Of a stretch of 64,000 bases of DNA, positions 48,298 through 62,964 are shown piece by piece (position 1 is the stretch's first letter; the number at the start of each line of letters is the position of its first letter). Location: NCBI RefSeq assembly GCF_010731295.1, contig NZ_AP022579.1:4650001-4714000 (forward strand), written 5' to 3'. The notes below the pieces were generated by a model. It saw only the letters and a list, made by a program, of their open reading frames with translations, was not told where the DNA came from and did not search any database. This DNA comes from Mycolicibacterium boenickei. GTDB lineage: Bacteria > Actinomycetota > Actinomycetes > Mycobacteriales > Mycobacteriaceae. The position numbers and the translations under genes are program-made.

Positions 48298-49746
48298 TCA
48301 GTATTCGATGTAGCGGACGACGTACGGGGTCATGCCGCTGGTCCGGACCGGCGAGATCTTGACCTGCGACCCCGTGTAGGGCGCTTCGAGCATCTGGCCA
48401 TTGCCGAGGTAGAGCGTCACGTGCTGGCTGCCGCCGGGCCCGTAGAAGATCACGTCGCCGCGCCGCATCTGCGAGGACGGAATCTTGCGACCGGCGTTGT
48501 ACTGGGAACCCGAGTAGTGCGGCAGCTTGATGCCGACCCCGGCGAAGGCGTAGAGAATCAGGCCCGAACAGTCGAAGCCGACCGTGTTGGCCCCCGAGTC
48601 GATACCGCGGCTGGGACCGGCGGCGTTGCCTCCGCCCCAGGAGTAGGGAACGCCCATCTGGGAGCCGGCTCGCTGAATGACGTACTCAGACGCCTGCCGC
48701 CCGTACACCCGCGGGATGGCCCCGTTGGTGTAGCCGGTCGGAGTGGGCAGGATCCCCATCTTCTGCAGGAATTGCCTGCCCATGTTCTGGGTGACCTGGG
48801 CCGAGGTCGACGAGATCCCCAGCACGGTGTTGATGATCGCGATCGGGTCACCGCTGACGAACGCACTGGGAATCGCCGGCAGGGTCGGGTCCCACTCGCC
48901 GTCCCACTTCTGTCCCGCCTGAGCCGGTGCGCCCGGCGCCCGGTCCCAGTCTCCGGCCGCGACCTGCGGCGCGGCCCCCTGTGCCGGGGCGGCCGGGGCG
49001 CTCGTCGCCGAGGCCTTGTTGACCTGAGCGAGCTGCGATGCGGCCGTTGCGCGTTCGGCGGTCAACCGGTTCAGCTCACCCTGCTGTGCGCTGAATGTCT
49101 GCTGCGCCTGTTGCAGCGCCGCGACCGCGCTGTCCTGACTGGTCTGGGCATTGGCCGCGGCCTGGTCGGCCTTCTGCTTGGCCAGCCGGGCCGCCGATTC
49201 CCGGTTGACCTGTTCGGTGCGGGCGCGCTGCAAGTCGGCGATCACCTTGTCGGTGCTCGCGACCAGGGTCTGGCCGGTCGCCGCGGTGCTGACGATGTCG
49301 GCGGGGTCGGACGCGGTCAGATACGAGCTCGACGGCCCGTTGACATAGGTGGCGGCCGCGAAGGTGTCGAACCGTTTCTGCGCTTCGGCTATGGCGCGAT
49401 TGGAATCCGCGATACCAAGCTGGCTGGCATCGAGCTCCTGCTGCGCAGCAGCGGCCGAATCACGGGCGTCCTGCACGTCGACGATCGCCTTGTTGACGGC
49501 CTCTTGTTGGGTCTGGATGGCAGCACCCAGCTCCTGCAGCTTCTGGTCGGCGTTGGCGACCGCGGCGACGAGAGAGGCGACCTGATCCGGCGCACCGGGA
49601 TCCGCCGCGGCCGGAGCACCGCCTGACAATGCCGTACCCGCCAGCATCGCCGCGATCAGCGGCACCGCCCAGAACCGGCCGGGCAGACGCGACGCCGTAA
49701 CCCGATCTGCTCCTCGCATGCGCGGGACGCCAACGGTGCGTCTCAT
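48298..49746 (-). CDS. ripA: Peptidoglycan endopeptidase RipA
   Basis: A 482-residue secreted D,L-endopeptidase needed for daughter-cell separation. Layout: signal peptide, a long Ala/Gln-rich coiled coil (about residues 50-235) that in homologues inhibits the zymogen, a Pro/Ala linker, then a C-terminal NlpC/P60 domain with Cys in VGFDCSGLILYAF and His in GGSQHVTLYLG. ATG 49746 has AGGAG 11 bases upstream. A 224-bp upstream gap carries two symmetrical sites described separately; in M. tuberculosis this gene is controlled by MtrA. Confidence 0.96.
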   Translation of the reverse strand: MRRTVGVPRMRGADRVTASRLPGRFWAVPLIAAMLAGTALSGGAPAAADPGAPDQVASLVAAVANADQKLQELGAAIQTQQEAVNKAIVDVQDARDSAAAAQQELDASQLGIADSNRAIAEAQKRFDTFAAATYVNGPSSSYLTASDPADIVSTAATGQTLVASTDKVIADLQRARTEQVNRESAARLAKQKADQAAANAQTSQDSAVAALQQAQQTFSAQQGELNRLTAERATAASQLAQVNKASATSAPAAPAQGAAPQVAAGDWDRAPGAPAQAGQKWDGEWDPTLPAIPSAFVSGDPIAIINTVLGISSTSAQVTQNMGRQFLQKMGILPTPTGYTNGAIPRVYGRQASEYVIQRAGSQMGVPYSWGGGNAAGPSRGIDSGANTVGFDCSGLILYAFAGVGIKLPHYSGSQYNAGRKIPSSQMRRGDVIFYGPGGSQHVTLYLGNGQMLEAPYTGSQVKISPVRTSGMTPYVVRYIEY

Positions 49747-49890
49747 TCGACTCAAGTCTCCTATGGCTCAACGTCGGCGTGCCGGCGTTTGCTCGGGGCC
49801 TTTGCGCAGAAGTCACATCAAGCACAACTGCAACAATGGGTACCGATTGCACCGTACGTCACATCTGAAGCCAAAGAAACTTTAGTCACG

Positions 49891-49908
49891 AATTACAGGA
49901 TTGTAATT
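49891..49908. promoter_or_regulatory. Perfect 7-bp inverted repeat upstream of ripA
   Basis: AATTACA-GGAT-TGTAATT is an exact dyad, 145 bp before the ripA start, in an AT-rich patch of an otherwise GC-rich region. Size and symmetry suit a dimeric regulator. It does not match a consensus that I can name with confidence. Confidence 0.45.
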
Positions 49909-49946
49909 GCGAATAGTGTGACCTATTAGTGATATTGGGCGTTATT

Positions 49947-49962
49947 CCGAACGAATGTTCGA
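49947..49962. promoter_or_regulatory. LexA (SOS box)-like site upstream of ripA
   Basis: On the minus strand TCGAAC-ATTC-GTTCGG matches 11 of 12 defined positions of the mycobacterial LexA consensus TCGAAC-N4-GTTCGA. It lies 8 bp past the stop of the upstream membrane-protein gene and about 200 bp before the ripA start. It could also be a weak stem-loop at the end of that gene. Confidence 0.4.
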
Positions 49963-49970
49963 CGGGATTT

Positions 49971-50564
49971 TCAGCCCTCTGCCGAGGGGGCGCTCGAGGC
50001 CCCTGACCCGGCAAATCGTTTGCTGCGCACCTGCAGAACGCGGGTCAACGCAGCCGCCGCGGCGACGCCGAGCGTCAGCACGATAGTGAGCGCAGTCCAG
50101 GGAAAGTCCGGGGTCGAAATCTCGCCCACGAAATTCTTCGCCGACAACGCCGCATTCCCGGTCTTGGCCACGTCCTGTCCGGCTTCCAAAGTCACCCGGT
50201 CGATTGTCGGGCTGTACGTGCCGGCAAACGACGGGCTCAGCGCGAGCACCGTCGCGCCGGGATTGGCAGCCCCGACCTCACTGGCGATGTCACGCAGCGG
50301 TGTGTCGATACCCGGATTATTCGGCAGGACCACGATCTTGAGGTCGACCCCGCCCTGGCGGGCATCACTGACGACCTGACGCAGGGCATCGACATCGGCG
50401 GCGGGGGCACTGACCCCGTCATCGCGGACGTCGGCCTGCACGGCCGCCATGCACTTGGCCACTCCCTCGGGTTGCGCCGGATCCATTCCGACGGTCTCGC
50501 ACACCTCGACCGGGATATAGGCCGGCAGGAACGGGATGACATGGGGTCCGGTCACGTCAGGCAC
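49971..50564 (-). CDS. Rv1476-type membrane protein
   Basis: A protein of about 197 residues with one clear C-terminal membrane helix (ALTIVLTLGVAAAAALTRVL), a short basic cytoplasmic tail and a soluble extracytoplasmic or cytoplasmic part starting TGPHVIPFLPAYIPVEVCETVGM. The soluble part contains DAADVDALRQVVSDARQGGVDLKIVVLPNNPG, a Rossmann-like stretch. GTG 50564 was preferred because the 16 codons before it (to 50612) are Arg-rich and not family-like; this is uncertain. It is conserved beside ripA in mycobacteria. Function unknown; shared context suggests an envelope role. Confidence 0.75.
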   Translation of the reverse strand: MPDVTGPHVIPFLPAYIPVEVCETVGMDPAQPEGVAKCMAAVQADVRDDGVSAPAADVDALRQVVSDARQGGVDLKIVVLPNNPGIDTPLRDIASEVGAANPGATVLALSPSFAGTYSPTIDRVTLEAGQDVAKTGNAALSAKNFVGEISTPDFPWTALTIVLTLGVAAAAALTRVLQVRSKRFAGSGASSAPSAEG

Positions 50565-50714
50565 GGTACGCCGACGCTGTCCGCGGTTGCCAAGCGACAC
50601 GGGAATCGTCACCGCATCGAGGACCGATCGTCACGCCGGAGAGACGGATCAGCCCATCGGGGTAGCAACGCGCACGCGACAAGGGAAGACTGGACCCCGC
50701 CCCGCAGGGCATTG

Positions 50715-50730
50715 CAGGACAAGCGTACTG
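50715..50730 (+). promoter_or_regulatory. AcnR operator upstream of acn
   Basis: CAGGACAAGCGTACTG matches, at every defined position, the Corynebacterium AcnR site CAGNACnnncGTACTG as I recall it. It abuts the -10 element of acn (50732-50737), so the regulator encoded downstream of acn would block polymerase binding. This gives a local negative loop: aconitase, its repressor and the operator all lie within 3.6 kb. Confidence 0.75.
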
Positions 50731-50731
50731 T

Positions 50732-50737
50732 TAGGAT
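50732..50737 (+). promoter_or_regulatory. -10 element of the acn promoter
   Basis: TAGGAT fits the mycobacterial SigA -10 pattern TANNNT. A start about 7 bases downstream would leave a leader of roughly 46 bases before the GTG of acn. It is placed directly after the AcnR-type operator. Confidence 0.5.
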
Positions 50738-50777
50738 CAGCAGCGCCGCCGACACAGCCCGTCGCGGTGAGATCTAG

Positions 50778-53618
<2,841 letters not shown>

Positions 53619-53686
53619 TCCTGTCCGGACTGACCGAAGCAGTTAAGGGACAGCGCCAACCGGCGCGTGCGCGAGGAGTGGTCTGA

Positions 53687-54265
53687 ATGCCCCGGGTGAC
53701 GGACGACCACCTCGCGGCCCGGCGCCGTCAGATTCTCGACGGCGCCCGGCGCTGCTTCGGTCAGTACGGGTATGAAAGCGCGACCGTGCGACGGCTCGAA
53801 GAAACCATCGGGCTGTCGCGCGGCGCAATCTTTCACCACTTCAAGGACAAGGACACCTTGTTCTTCGAGCTGGCCCGCGAGGACGCCGAGCGGATGGCCG
53901 AAGTGGCCGCCCGCGAAGGTCTCATCCAGGTGATGCGAAACATGTTGGCAGCACCCGAACAGTTCGACTGGCTGGCGACCCGGCTCGAAATCGCCCGAAA
54001 ATTGCGCAACGACCCGGCCTTTCACCGAGGCTGGGCCGAACGATCGGCCGAACTGGACGCCGCGATCACCGAACGTCTACGCCGCCAGAAGCAGGCGGGC
54101 CGGCTACGCGACGATGTGCCGAGCGCGGTCCTGCACATCTATCTGGATCTCGTCCTCGACGGTCTGGTGGCCCGCATCGCCTCCGGCGAGGACCCGAAAA
54201 ACCTCACCGCGGTGCTGGACCTGGTCGAGGACAGCGTGCGTCAGCAGGCGTCGGCAGACGGCTGA
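53687..54265 (+). CDS. acnR: TetR-family regulator AcnR
   Basis: A 192-residue repressor. The N-terminal helix-turn-helix reads RRQILDGARRCFGQYGYESATVRRLEETIGLSRGAIFHHFKDKDTLFFELA; a ligand-binding helical domain follows. ATG 53687 is 8 bases after GAGGAG. Position directly downstream of acn, plus the matching operator upstream of acn, identifies it as AcnR. In Corynebacterium AcnR represses acn. It corresponds to Rv1474c. Confidence 0.93.
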   Translation: MPRVTDDHLAARRRQILDGARRCFGQYGYESATVRRLEETIGLSRGAIFHHFKDKDTLFFELAREDAERMAEVAAREGLIQVMRNMLAAPEQFDWLATRLEIARKLRNDPAFHRGWAERSAELDAAITERLRRQKQAGRLRDDVPSAVLHIYLDLVLDGLVARIASGEDPKNLTAVLDLVEDSVRQQASADG

Positions 54266-54294
54266 ATCCGGCTACCGCACAGCGGTTGTGCTCG

Positions 54295-54489
54295 TCACGC
54301 CCGCGACCGGGTGCGGTGATTGGGGCCGCCGCGGCTGCGCATAGTCGTGCCCGACTCCCGCAACAGACTGTGGATCGAGCCGTACGAACGGCCGGTCTTG
54401 GCCACAAGCGATCGGATACTGGCACCCCCCTCGTACTCCTTGCGTAGTTCGTCCAGCAGTTCGCCACGGTTCTTGTTCATATCCCTCAT
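54295..54489 (-). CDS. Small HTH protein (Rv1473A type)
   Basis: A 64-residue protein with one helix-turn-helix: LLDELRKEYEGGASIRSLVAKTGRSYGSIHSLLRESG, then a basic tail (RSRGGPNHRTRSRA). ATG 54489 was chosen because GGGGAG lies 6 bases before it; ATG 54495 abuts that site. The size matches the annotated small regulator Rv1473A, next to the ABC-F gene in M. tuberculosis. It converges on acnR, 29 bp away, and follows the ABC-F gene's upstream region only by strand, not as an operon partner. Its target is unknown. Confidence 0.8.
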   Translation of the reverse strand: MRDMNKNRGELLDELRKEYEGGASIRSLVAKTGRSYGSIHSLLRESGTTMRSRGGPNHRTRSRA

Positions 54490-54618
54490 CGACATCTCCC
54501 CGCTTGTGATGTCCCGACGGATACCCACAGTAGAAACGACCCACACACCGAGGGGTCGATTTGTCCAACGTCTTAAATTGACGTTGTCGAAGATGCTACG
54601 GTTCTTGAGAATTCGCTG

Positions 54619-56247
<1,629 letters not shown>

Positions 56248-56273
56248 GCTGCGGTCCTCCTAGTTTCTGGTCG

Positions 56274-57104
56274 TTACTTCTCGTCGGTAAACACCGGGGG
56301 GCGCTTCTCCGCGCGCGCGGCAACCGCTTCCTCGAAGTTTGCGGTGAGCAGGCGCACGAAGAGTTGTCCCAGGCCCTCGGCCTGCATGTGCCCCTCCAGG
56401 CTAGCGGCGTCCAGTCCACTCCAAAGTGTGCGCTTGGTCAACTCGATACCGGGCCGGGAGAACGCCGCCATCCGGTCCGCCATCGAATAGCAGGTGTCCA
56501 GGAGCGCCTCGGCCGCCACCACGCTGGACACCAGACCGATGCGTTCGGCCTCCTGTGCGTCGATATCGCGGCCGGTCAACATGATCTCGAACGCCCGTGA
56601 CGACCCGATCGCCCGCGGCAGCAGGTAGGACAGCCCCAGCTCACTGGCGGTAAGGCCGTTGTTGATCCCCGCGGCGCGGAAATACGCTCCCTCGGCGGCG
56701 ACCCGGACGTCACAGGCCAGGGCCAGGCACAGGCCGCCTCCGATGGCTGCGCCGTTCACCGCGGCGATCACGGGCTGATGCAGCCGCCGTAGGGCGAGAA
56801 TCACATCGTCGAGGATCTCCATCGACCGCAGCGCGTACGTCGGCCTGGTCAGCCCGGCGACGTGCGGCACCGACCCGGCCGACTTGTGGTCGGCCCCGGA
56901 CGAGAAGCCTCGGCCTGCCCCGGTCAGCACCACGACGCGCACGCTGTTGTCGTAGCGCAACTCCTCCAGTACGGCTTTCAGCGGGACCATGACGTCGAAC
57001 GCCATCGAGTTCATCCGCTCGGGGCGGTTCAGGGTCACCAGGGCGACGTCCGGTCGTGGACGATCGACCAGGACGAATTCGTTCTGCGCAGTCACGGACA
57101 GCAC
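56274..57104 (-). CDS. echA12: Enoyl-CoA hydratase/isomerase family protein (EchA12 type)
   Basis: A 276-residue crotonase-fold protein. The oxyanion-hole segments are GRGFSSGADHK and VNGAAIGGGLCLALACDVRVA, and the catalytic-region ASELGLSYLLPR is present. ATG is absent at the start; GTG 57104 or GTG 57095 fit. It lies between thioredoxin and ABC-F as in Rv1471-Rv1473. Whether it is a hydratase, isomerase or another crotonase activity cannot be decided from sequence alone. Confidence 0.92.
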   Translation of the reverse strand: MLSVTAQNEFVLVDRPRPDVALVTLNRPERMNSMAFDVMVPLKAVLEELRYDNSVRVVVLTGAGRGFSSGADHKSAGSVPHVAGLTRPTYALRSMEILDDVILALRRLHQPVIAAVNGAAIGGGLCLALACDVRVAAEGAYFRAAGINNGLTASELGLSYLLPRAIGSSRAFEIMLTGRDIDAQEAERIGLVSSVVAAEALLDTCYSMADRMAAFSRPGIELTKRTLWSGLDAASLEGHMQAEGLGQLFVRLLTANFEEAVAARAEKRPPVFTDEK

Positions 57105-57122
57105 GCTATCGCGTGCCGGGCG

Positions 57123-57497
57123 TCAGACCTGTTCGGCGTCGCCCGCAGCGGCCTGCTCTTTCATGGCCGCGTCGATGTCGAATTCCTTGATCTTCTGCAC
57201 CAGGTCCTCCAGTGCCGCCGGCGGCAGCGCTCCGGCCTGGTTGAAGACCAATTTGCCCTTCTTGAACGCCATCAGGGTGGGGATCGACCGGATGTCGGCT
57301 GCCGCGGCGAGCCCCTGCTCGGCCTCGGTGTCCACCTTGCCGAAGACCACGTCGGGATGCTGCTCGGAGGCGGCCTTGAACGTCGGCGCAAATGCGCGGC
57401 ACGGCCCACACCATGACGCCCAGAAATCCACCAGCACGATCTCGTTGCCGTTGACGATGTCATTGAACTGATCTGCGGTGATGTCTTGCGTACTCAC
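57123..57497 (-). CDS. trxA: Thioredoxin
   Basis: A 124-residue thioredoxin with the active site WCGPC in DFWASWCGPCRAF and the cis-Pro in SIPTLMAFKKGK. Cytoplasmic; no signal sequence. ATG 57497. The C-terminal 20 residues are an acidic/Ala-rich tail. It corresponds to Rv1471 (annotated trxB1 in M. tuberculosis, although it is a thioredoxin and not a reductase). It precedes the EchA12 gene by 18 bp and is likely cotranscribed with it. Confidence 0.95.
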   Translation of the reverse strand: MSTQDITADQFNDIVNGNEIVLVDFWASWCGPCRAFAPTFKAASEQHPDVVFGKVDTEAEQGLAAAADIRSIPTLMAFKKGKLVFNQAGALPPAALEDLVQKIKEFDIDAAMKEQAAAGDAEQV

Positions 57498-57541
57498 ACT
57501 TTTCCTAACGTCGGGGCTTGACGGCCTGTTCCCACCATATT

Positions 57542-58639
57542 TCAGTGCAGAGCCGCCAACGCGGTTTCGGCGTGGTATCCGGCGAACCCGCTCAGCGAAT
57601 CGTCCCGCAGCCGATTCACCCAGCCCGGATCGGCCAACAGCGCACGACCAACCGCCACGATGTCGAATTCACCGGTCCGATACTGCTCAAGCAGCCGGTC
57701 CACCGGTGCGGGCGTGATGAGGTCCCCGTCGATCCGTCCCGGTCTGAACTCCGTGGCCAGGCCCACCGAACCGACGCTGATCACGGGCAGCCCGCTGAGC
57801 TTCTTTGTCCAGCCGGCCAGGCTCAGCGGCGATCCGTCGAACGCAGGGACATAGTGCCGCCGCGTCGAGGGGTGCAGCACGTCGACGCCCGCGTCGACCA
57901 GTGGTCCCAGCAGCGCCGCAAGCTCAGCCGGGGACGTTGCCAATTGCGCGTCATAGGCTTTCGCTTTCCATTGCGAGAACCGGAAGATGATCGGGAAATC
58001 GGAGCCGACGGCAGCACGCACCGCCGCGACCACCTCGGCGGGAAAGCGGGTCCGGGCGGCGACGGAGCCACCGTAGCCGTCCGTGCGTTGATTTGTTTTT
58101 TCCCAAAGGAATTCGTCCAGCAGGTAACCGTGCGCGCCGTGCAACTCGACGGCGTCGAAGCCGGCGGACTTGGCATTGCGCGCGGCTTCGGCGAAACCCG
58201 AAGCCACTCCGGCGAGTTCCTCGGTCTGCAGCGCTCGGCCTCTTGCCTTGCCCGCACTGTCGATCCCCGACGGGCTGACCGGAACCAGCCCGTCGGAGTC
58301 GTCGCGTTCGGCACCCTGGTGCCACAGCTGCGCGGCGATCACCGCGCCGTGCTCATGCACTGCGGCGGTCACCGCACGCCATCCGTCGAGCACCTGCTCA
58401 CCGGACAGGGTGGGAATGCTGAACGGCCAGCCGGCCACCGGATCGGCCAGCCGGACCCCCTCGGTGATGATCAGTCCGACACCGCCCGCTGCCCGCCGCG
58501 CGTAATACGCCGCGACATCAGCCCCGGGGATACCGTCGGGAGACGCGCGCCTGGTCATCGGCGCCATCGCGAAACGGTTCGGGATCGTCACCGACCCGAT
58601 GGTGAGTGGACTGAACAAGTCGCGGAGAGGTTGGCTCAT
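57542..58639 (-). CDS. Old Yellow Enzyme-family NADH:flavin oxidoreductase
   Basis: A 365-residue FMN-binding TIM-barrel enzyme. Motifs: PNRFAMAPMTRRAS near the N-terminus, AQLWHQGAERD, the catalytic-region HGAHGYLLDEFLW and the phosphate-binding VGRALLADPGWVNR. No Fe-S domain follows, so it is the simple OYE type, which usually reduces activated alkenes. ATG 58639 was chosen (MSQPLRDLFSPLTIG); upstream codons are Arg/Gly-rich and unrelated. Confidence 0.93.
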   Translation of the reverse strand: MSQPLRDLFSPLTIGSVTIPNRFAMAPMTRRASPDGIPGADVAAYYARRAAGGVGLIITEGVRLADPVAGWPFSIPTLSGEQVLDGWRAVTAAVHEHGAVIAAQLWHQGAERDDSDGLVPVSPSGIDSAGKARGRALQTEELAGVASGFAEAARNAKSAGFDAVELHGAHGYLLDEFLWEKTNQRTDGYGGSVAARTRFPAEVVAAVRAAVGSDFPIIFRFSQWKAKAYDAQLATSPAELAALLGPLVDAGVDVLHPSTRRHYVPAFDGSPLSLAGWTKKLSGLPVISVGSVGLATEFRPGRIDGDLITPAPVDRLLEQYRTGEFDIVAVGRALLADPGWVNRLRDDSLSGFAGYHAETALAALH

Positions 58640-58704
58640 GTGCAGGAGCAACACCCTCTGCGGCGCCCGGATTCCGATTTGATCAGTGCGAATCTTATGC
58701 CGGG

Positions 58705-59388
58705 TCAGGCTGACGAAGGCAGGTCGCGGCGCCGTCCCGACTCGAACCGCCAGAGTGCGGTGTGGAGCGCGGCGGGATCCCAGCCTGTGGAGTCCGATAC
58801 GGCCCGCAGCGCCGCGGCAGGATCTGTGGCACCTCCCTCTCGCGCCACATAGCCGGCCACCGCCGCATCGACAGTGACCTCCGGCAGCTGCGCAAGGAGT
58901 ACGAGATATGCCCAGGTGAAGCCGGACCGTTGGCCGGGCACCCCACACCAGGCCGCTCGGGCCGGGCCGCAACGCTCGCGGTCCCGGGCGACCGCCCGCA
59001 GGTCCGCGGTGGTCTCGATGCCCAACTCGACGAGGGCCTGGGTGGCCTGCACGAGCGCGGCCGCCCGCAGCGGCGCGTTCTTGACCGTCGACGTAGGACG
59101 ACGGTTGCCGATCTCCGATGCCCACCTCTGGGCGCCGCCGAACTCATGGACGCTTGCCAGGAGTTCGACGGCACCGTCGGTATCGGGGTCACCCCCTTGG
59201 CCTGACCGGTGCCCGCGGTAACGCTCGATCACCTTCTCCACGGTCAGGTGCCGGGCTCCGGTCGCATAGATCGCATCAATGATGCACAGCGCCAACGACT
59301 TCGGATACCCGACCGGTTCCGGCCAACCTGCCGGGTCCCCCAGGTCGCGCTCACAGGCCGCGCGCAGTCGCTCGATTTCGGTGTTCAT
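58705..59388 (-). CDS. HhH-GPD-like protein of unknown function
   Basis: A 227-residue soluble protein. GYPKSLALCIIDAIYATGARHLTVEKVIERY and the C-terminal GVPGQRSGFTWAYLVLLAQLPEVTVDAAVAGYV resemble a helix-hairpin-helix base-excision fold, but no catalytic Lys/Asp pair was confirmed. ATG 59388 is 8 bases after GGAAGG. The gene stands alone between the flavin oxidoreductase and a membrane protein. DNA binding is plausible, function not assignable. Confidence 0.75.
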   Translation of the reverse strand: MNTEIERLRAACERDLGDPAGWPEPVGYPKSLALCIIDAIYATGARHLTVEKVIERYRGHRSGQGGDPDTDGAVELLASVHEFGGAQRWASEIGNRRPTSTVKNAPLRAAALVQATQALVELGIETTADLRAVARDRERCGPARAAWCGVPGQRSGFTWAYLVLLAQLPEVTVDAAVAGYVAREGGATDPAAALRAVSDSTGWDPAALHTALWRFESGRRRDLPSSA

Positions 59389-59489
59389 GACGGTGCCTTC
59401 CGGTTCAGCGAGACCCCTTTGGTCCCATTGCCCGGAAGCTAACGAGGACGCCCGACAAACCCCGACAGAAATCACCCCAGAATCGAGAG

Positions 59490-60077
59490 TTATCCACAGG
59501 CGTGGTCGACGCGGGCGAGCAATTGAGCCTGCCGCTGCGGCCACCAGAACAATTCCACGACCAGTGCCGCCAGGTAGACGACCGACACCACGACGTTGCC
59601 GACCGACCCGAATACGGCGTCCCACAACGCACTTGCCGCAGCCACCACGAGGACCAACGGCAGCAACCATCGAAACGGGCGGGCCGACTCGGCAGCTTCG
59701 TGCACACCCCGTCGGTACTCGCGGGCGGCCCCGACCAGTCGCGGGTCGTCGATCCGTTCACCGGCACGGGCGGCGCGCACCACCGCCACCCGGTCGGCAC
59801 CGGACAACTGCCTCGACATCGGCCAGTACCGCGCCATCCGCCGCGCCATCCAGATTCCGTAGCACGTGCCCACGACGACCAGGACGATCACGCCTGACAC
59901 CCAGAACCCGGAATCCAGCCAGGCGAGCACTCCCAGCACCACGCCCACCGCGGCACCGATGACCAGTGCCCGGCCTGCGGGGCCGCTCCGCCAGACGAAC
60001 GCCGGAACCGTCACCATGAGCACATACGGTATCCACCAGCGGCGGAATTGCTCAGCGATTCGGTGTTCGCCCACCAA
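59490..60077 (-). CDS. Membrane protein of unknown function
   Basis: A 195-residue protein with about five hydrophobic segments: WWIPYVLMVTVPAFVW, ALVIGAAVGVVLGVLAWL, VSGVIVLVVVGTCYGIWM, RWLLPLVLVVAAASALW and VVVSVVYLAALVVELFWW. The 55-residue charged loop in the middle (SRQLSGADRVAVVRAARAGERIDDPRLVGAAREY) is probably cytoplasmic. GTG 60077 is the start. No recognisable family motif; it lies just downstream of the suf genes but is not part of that pathway as far as can be seen. Confidence 0.75.
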   Translation of the reverse strand: MVGEHRIAEQFRRWWIPYVLMVTVPAFVWRSGPAGRALVIGAAVGVVLGVLAWLDSGFWVSGVIVLVVVGTCYGIWMARRMARYWPMSRQLSGADRVAVVRAARAGERIDDPRLVGAAREYRRGVHEAAESARPFRWLLPLVLVVAAASALWDAVFGSVGNVVVSVVYLAALVVELFWWPQRQAQLLARVDHACG

Positions 60078-60112
60078 TCTCCGTCGGTGACAACATCACC
60101 CGACAGAGTCCG

Positions 60113-60450
60113 TCAGACGGTGAATCCGAGGGCGCGCAGCTGCTCGCGGCCGTCGTCGGTGATCTTGTCCGGGCCCCACGGCGGATTCCAGACCCAGTTG
60201 ATCTTGATCTCGTTGACCAGGCCGGCGCCCACCAACGCGGTACGCGACTGATCCTCGATCACGTCGGTCAGCGGACAGGCCGCCGAGGTGAGCGTCATGT
60301 CGATCAGCGCGACCGCGCCGTCATCGCCCTGCTCGACGTTGAGGCCGTAAACCAGACCGAGGTCGACGACGTTGATGCCCAGCTCGGGATCCACCACGTC
60401 GCGCATGGCTTCCTCGACGTCGGCCAGCAGTTCGTCTGAGGCGGTGTCAC

Positions 60451-60454
<4 letters not shown>
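60113..60454 (-). CDS. DUF59 Fe-S assembly factor (SufT-like)
   Basis: A 113-residue MIP18/DUF59 protein: VEEAMRDVVDPELGINVVDLGLVYGL, with the conserved Cys in TLTSAACPLTDVIEDQ and the ending WNPPWGPDKITDDGREQLRALGF. Such proteins help mature Fe-S enzymes. The start overlaps the sufU stop by four bases (ATGA), so it is the last gene of the coupled suf operon. Corresponds to Rv1466. Confidence 0.93.

Positions 60455-62963
<2,509 letters not shown>

Positions 62964-62964
<1 letters not shown>

Noticed and set aside
59490..59498. TTATCCACA, identical to the classic DnaA box
   Set aside because: Single copy, overlaps the stop codon of the membrane protein gene at 59490, no cluster of boxes or AT-rich unwinding region nearby; not an origin.
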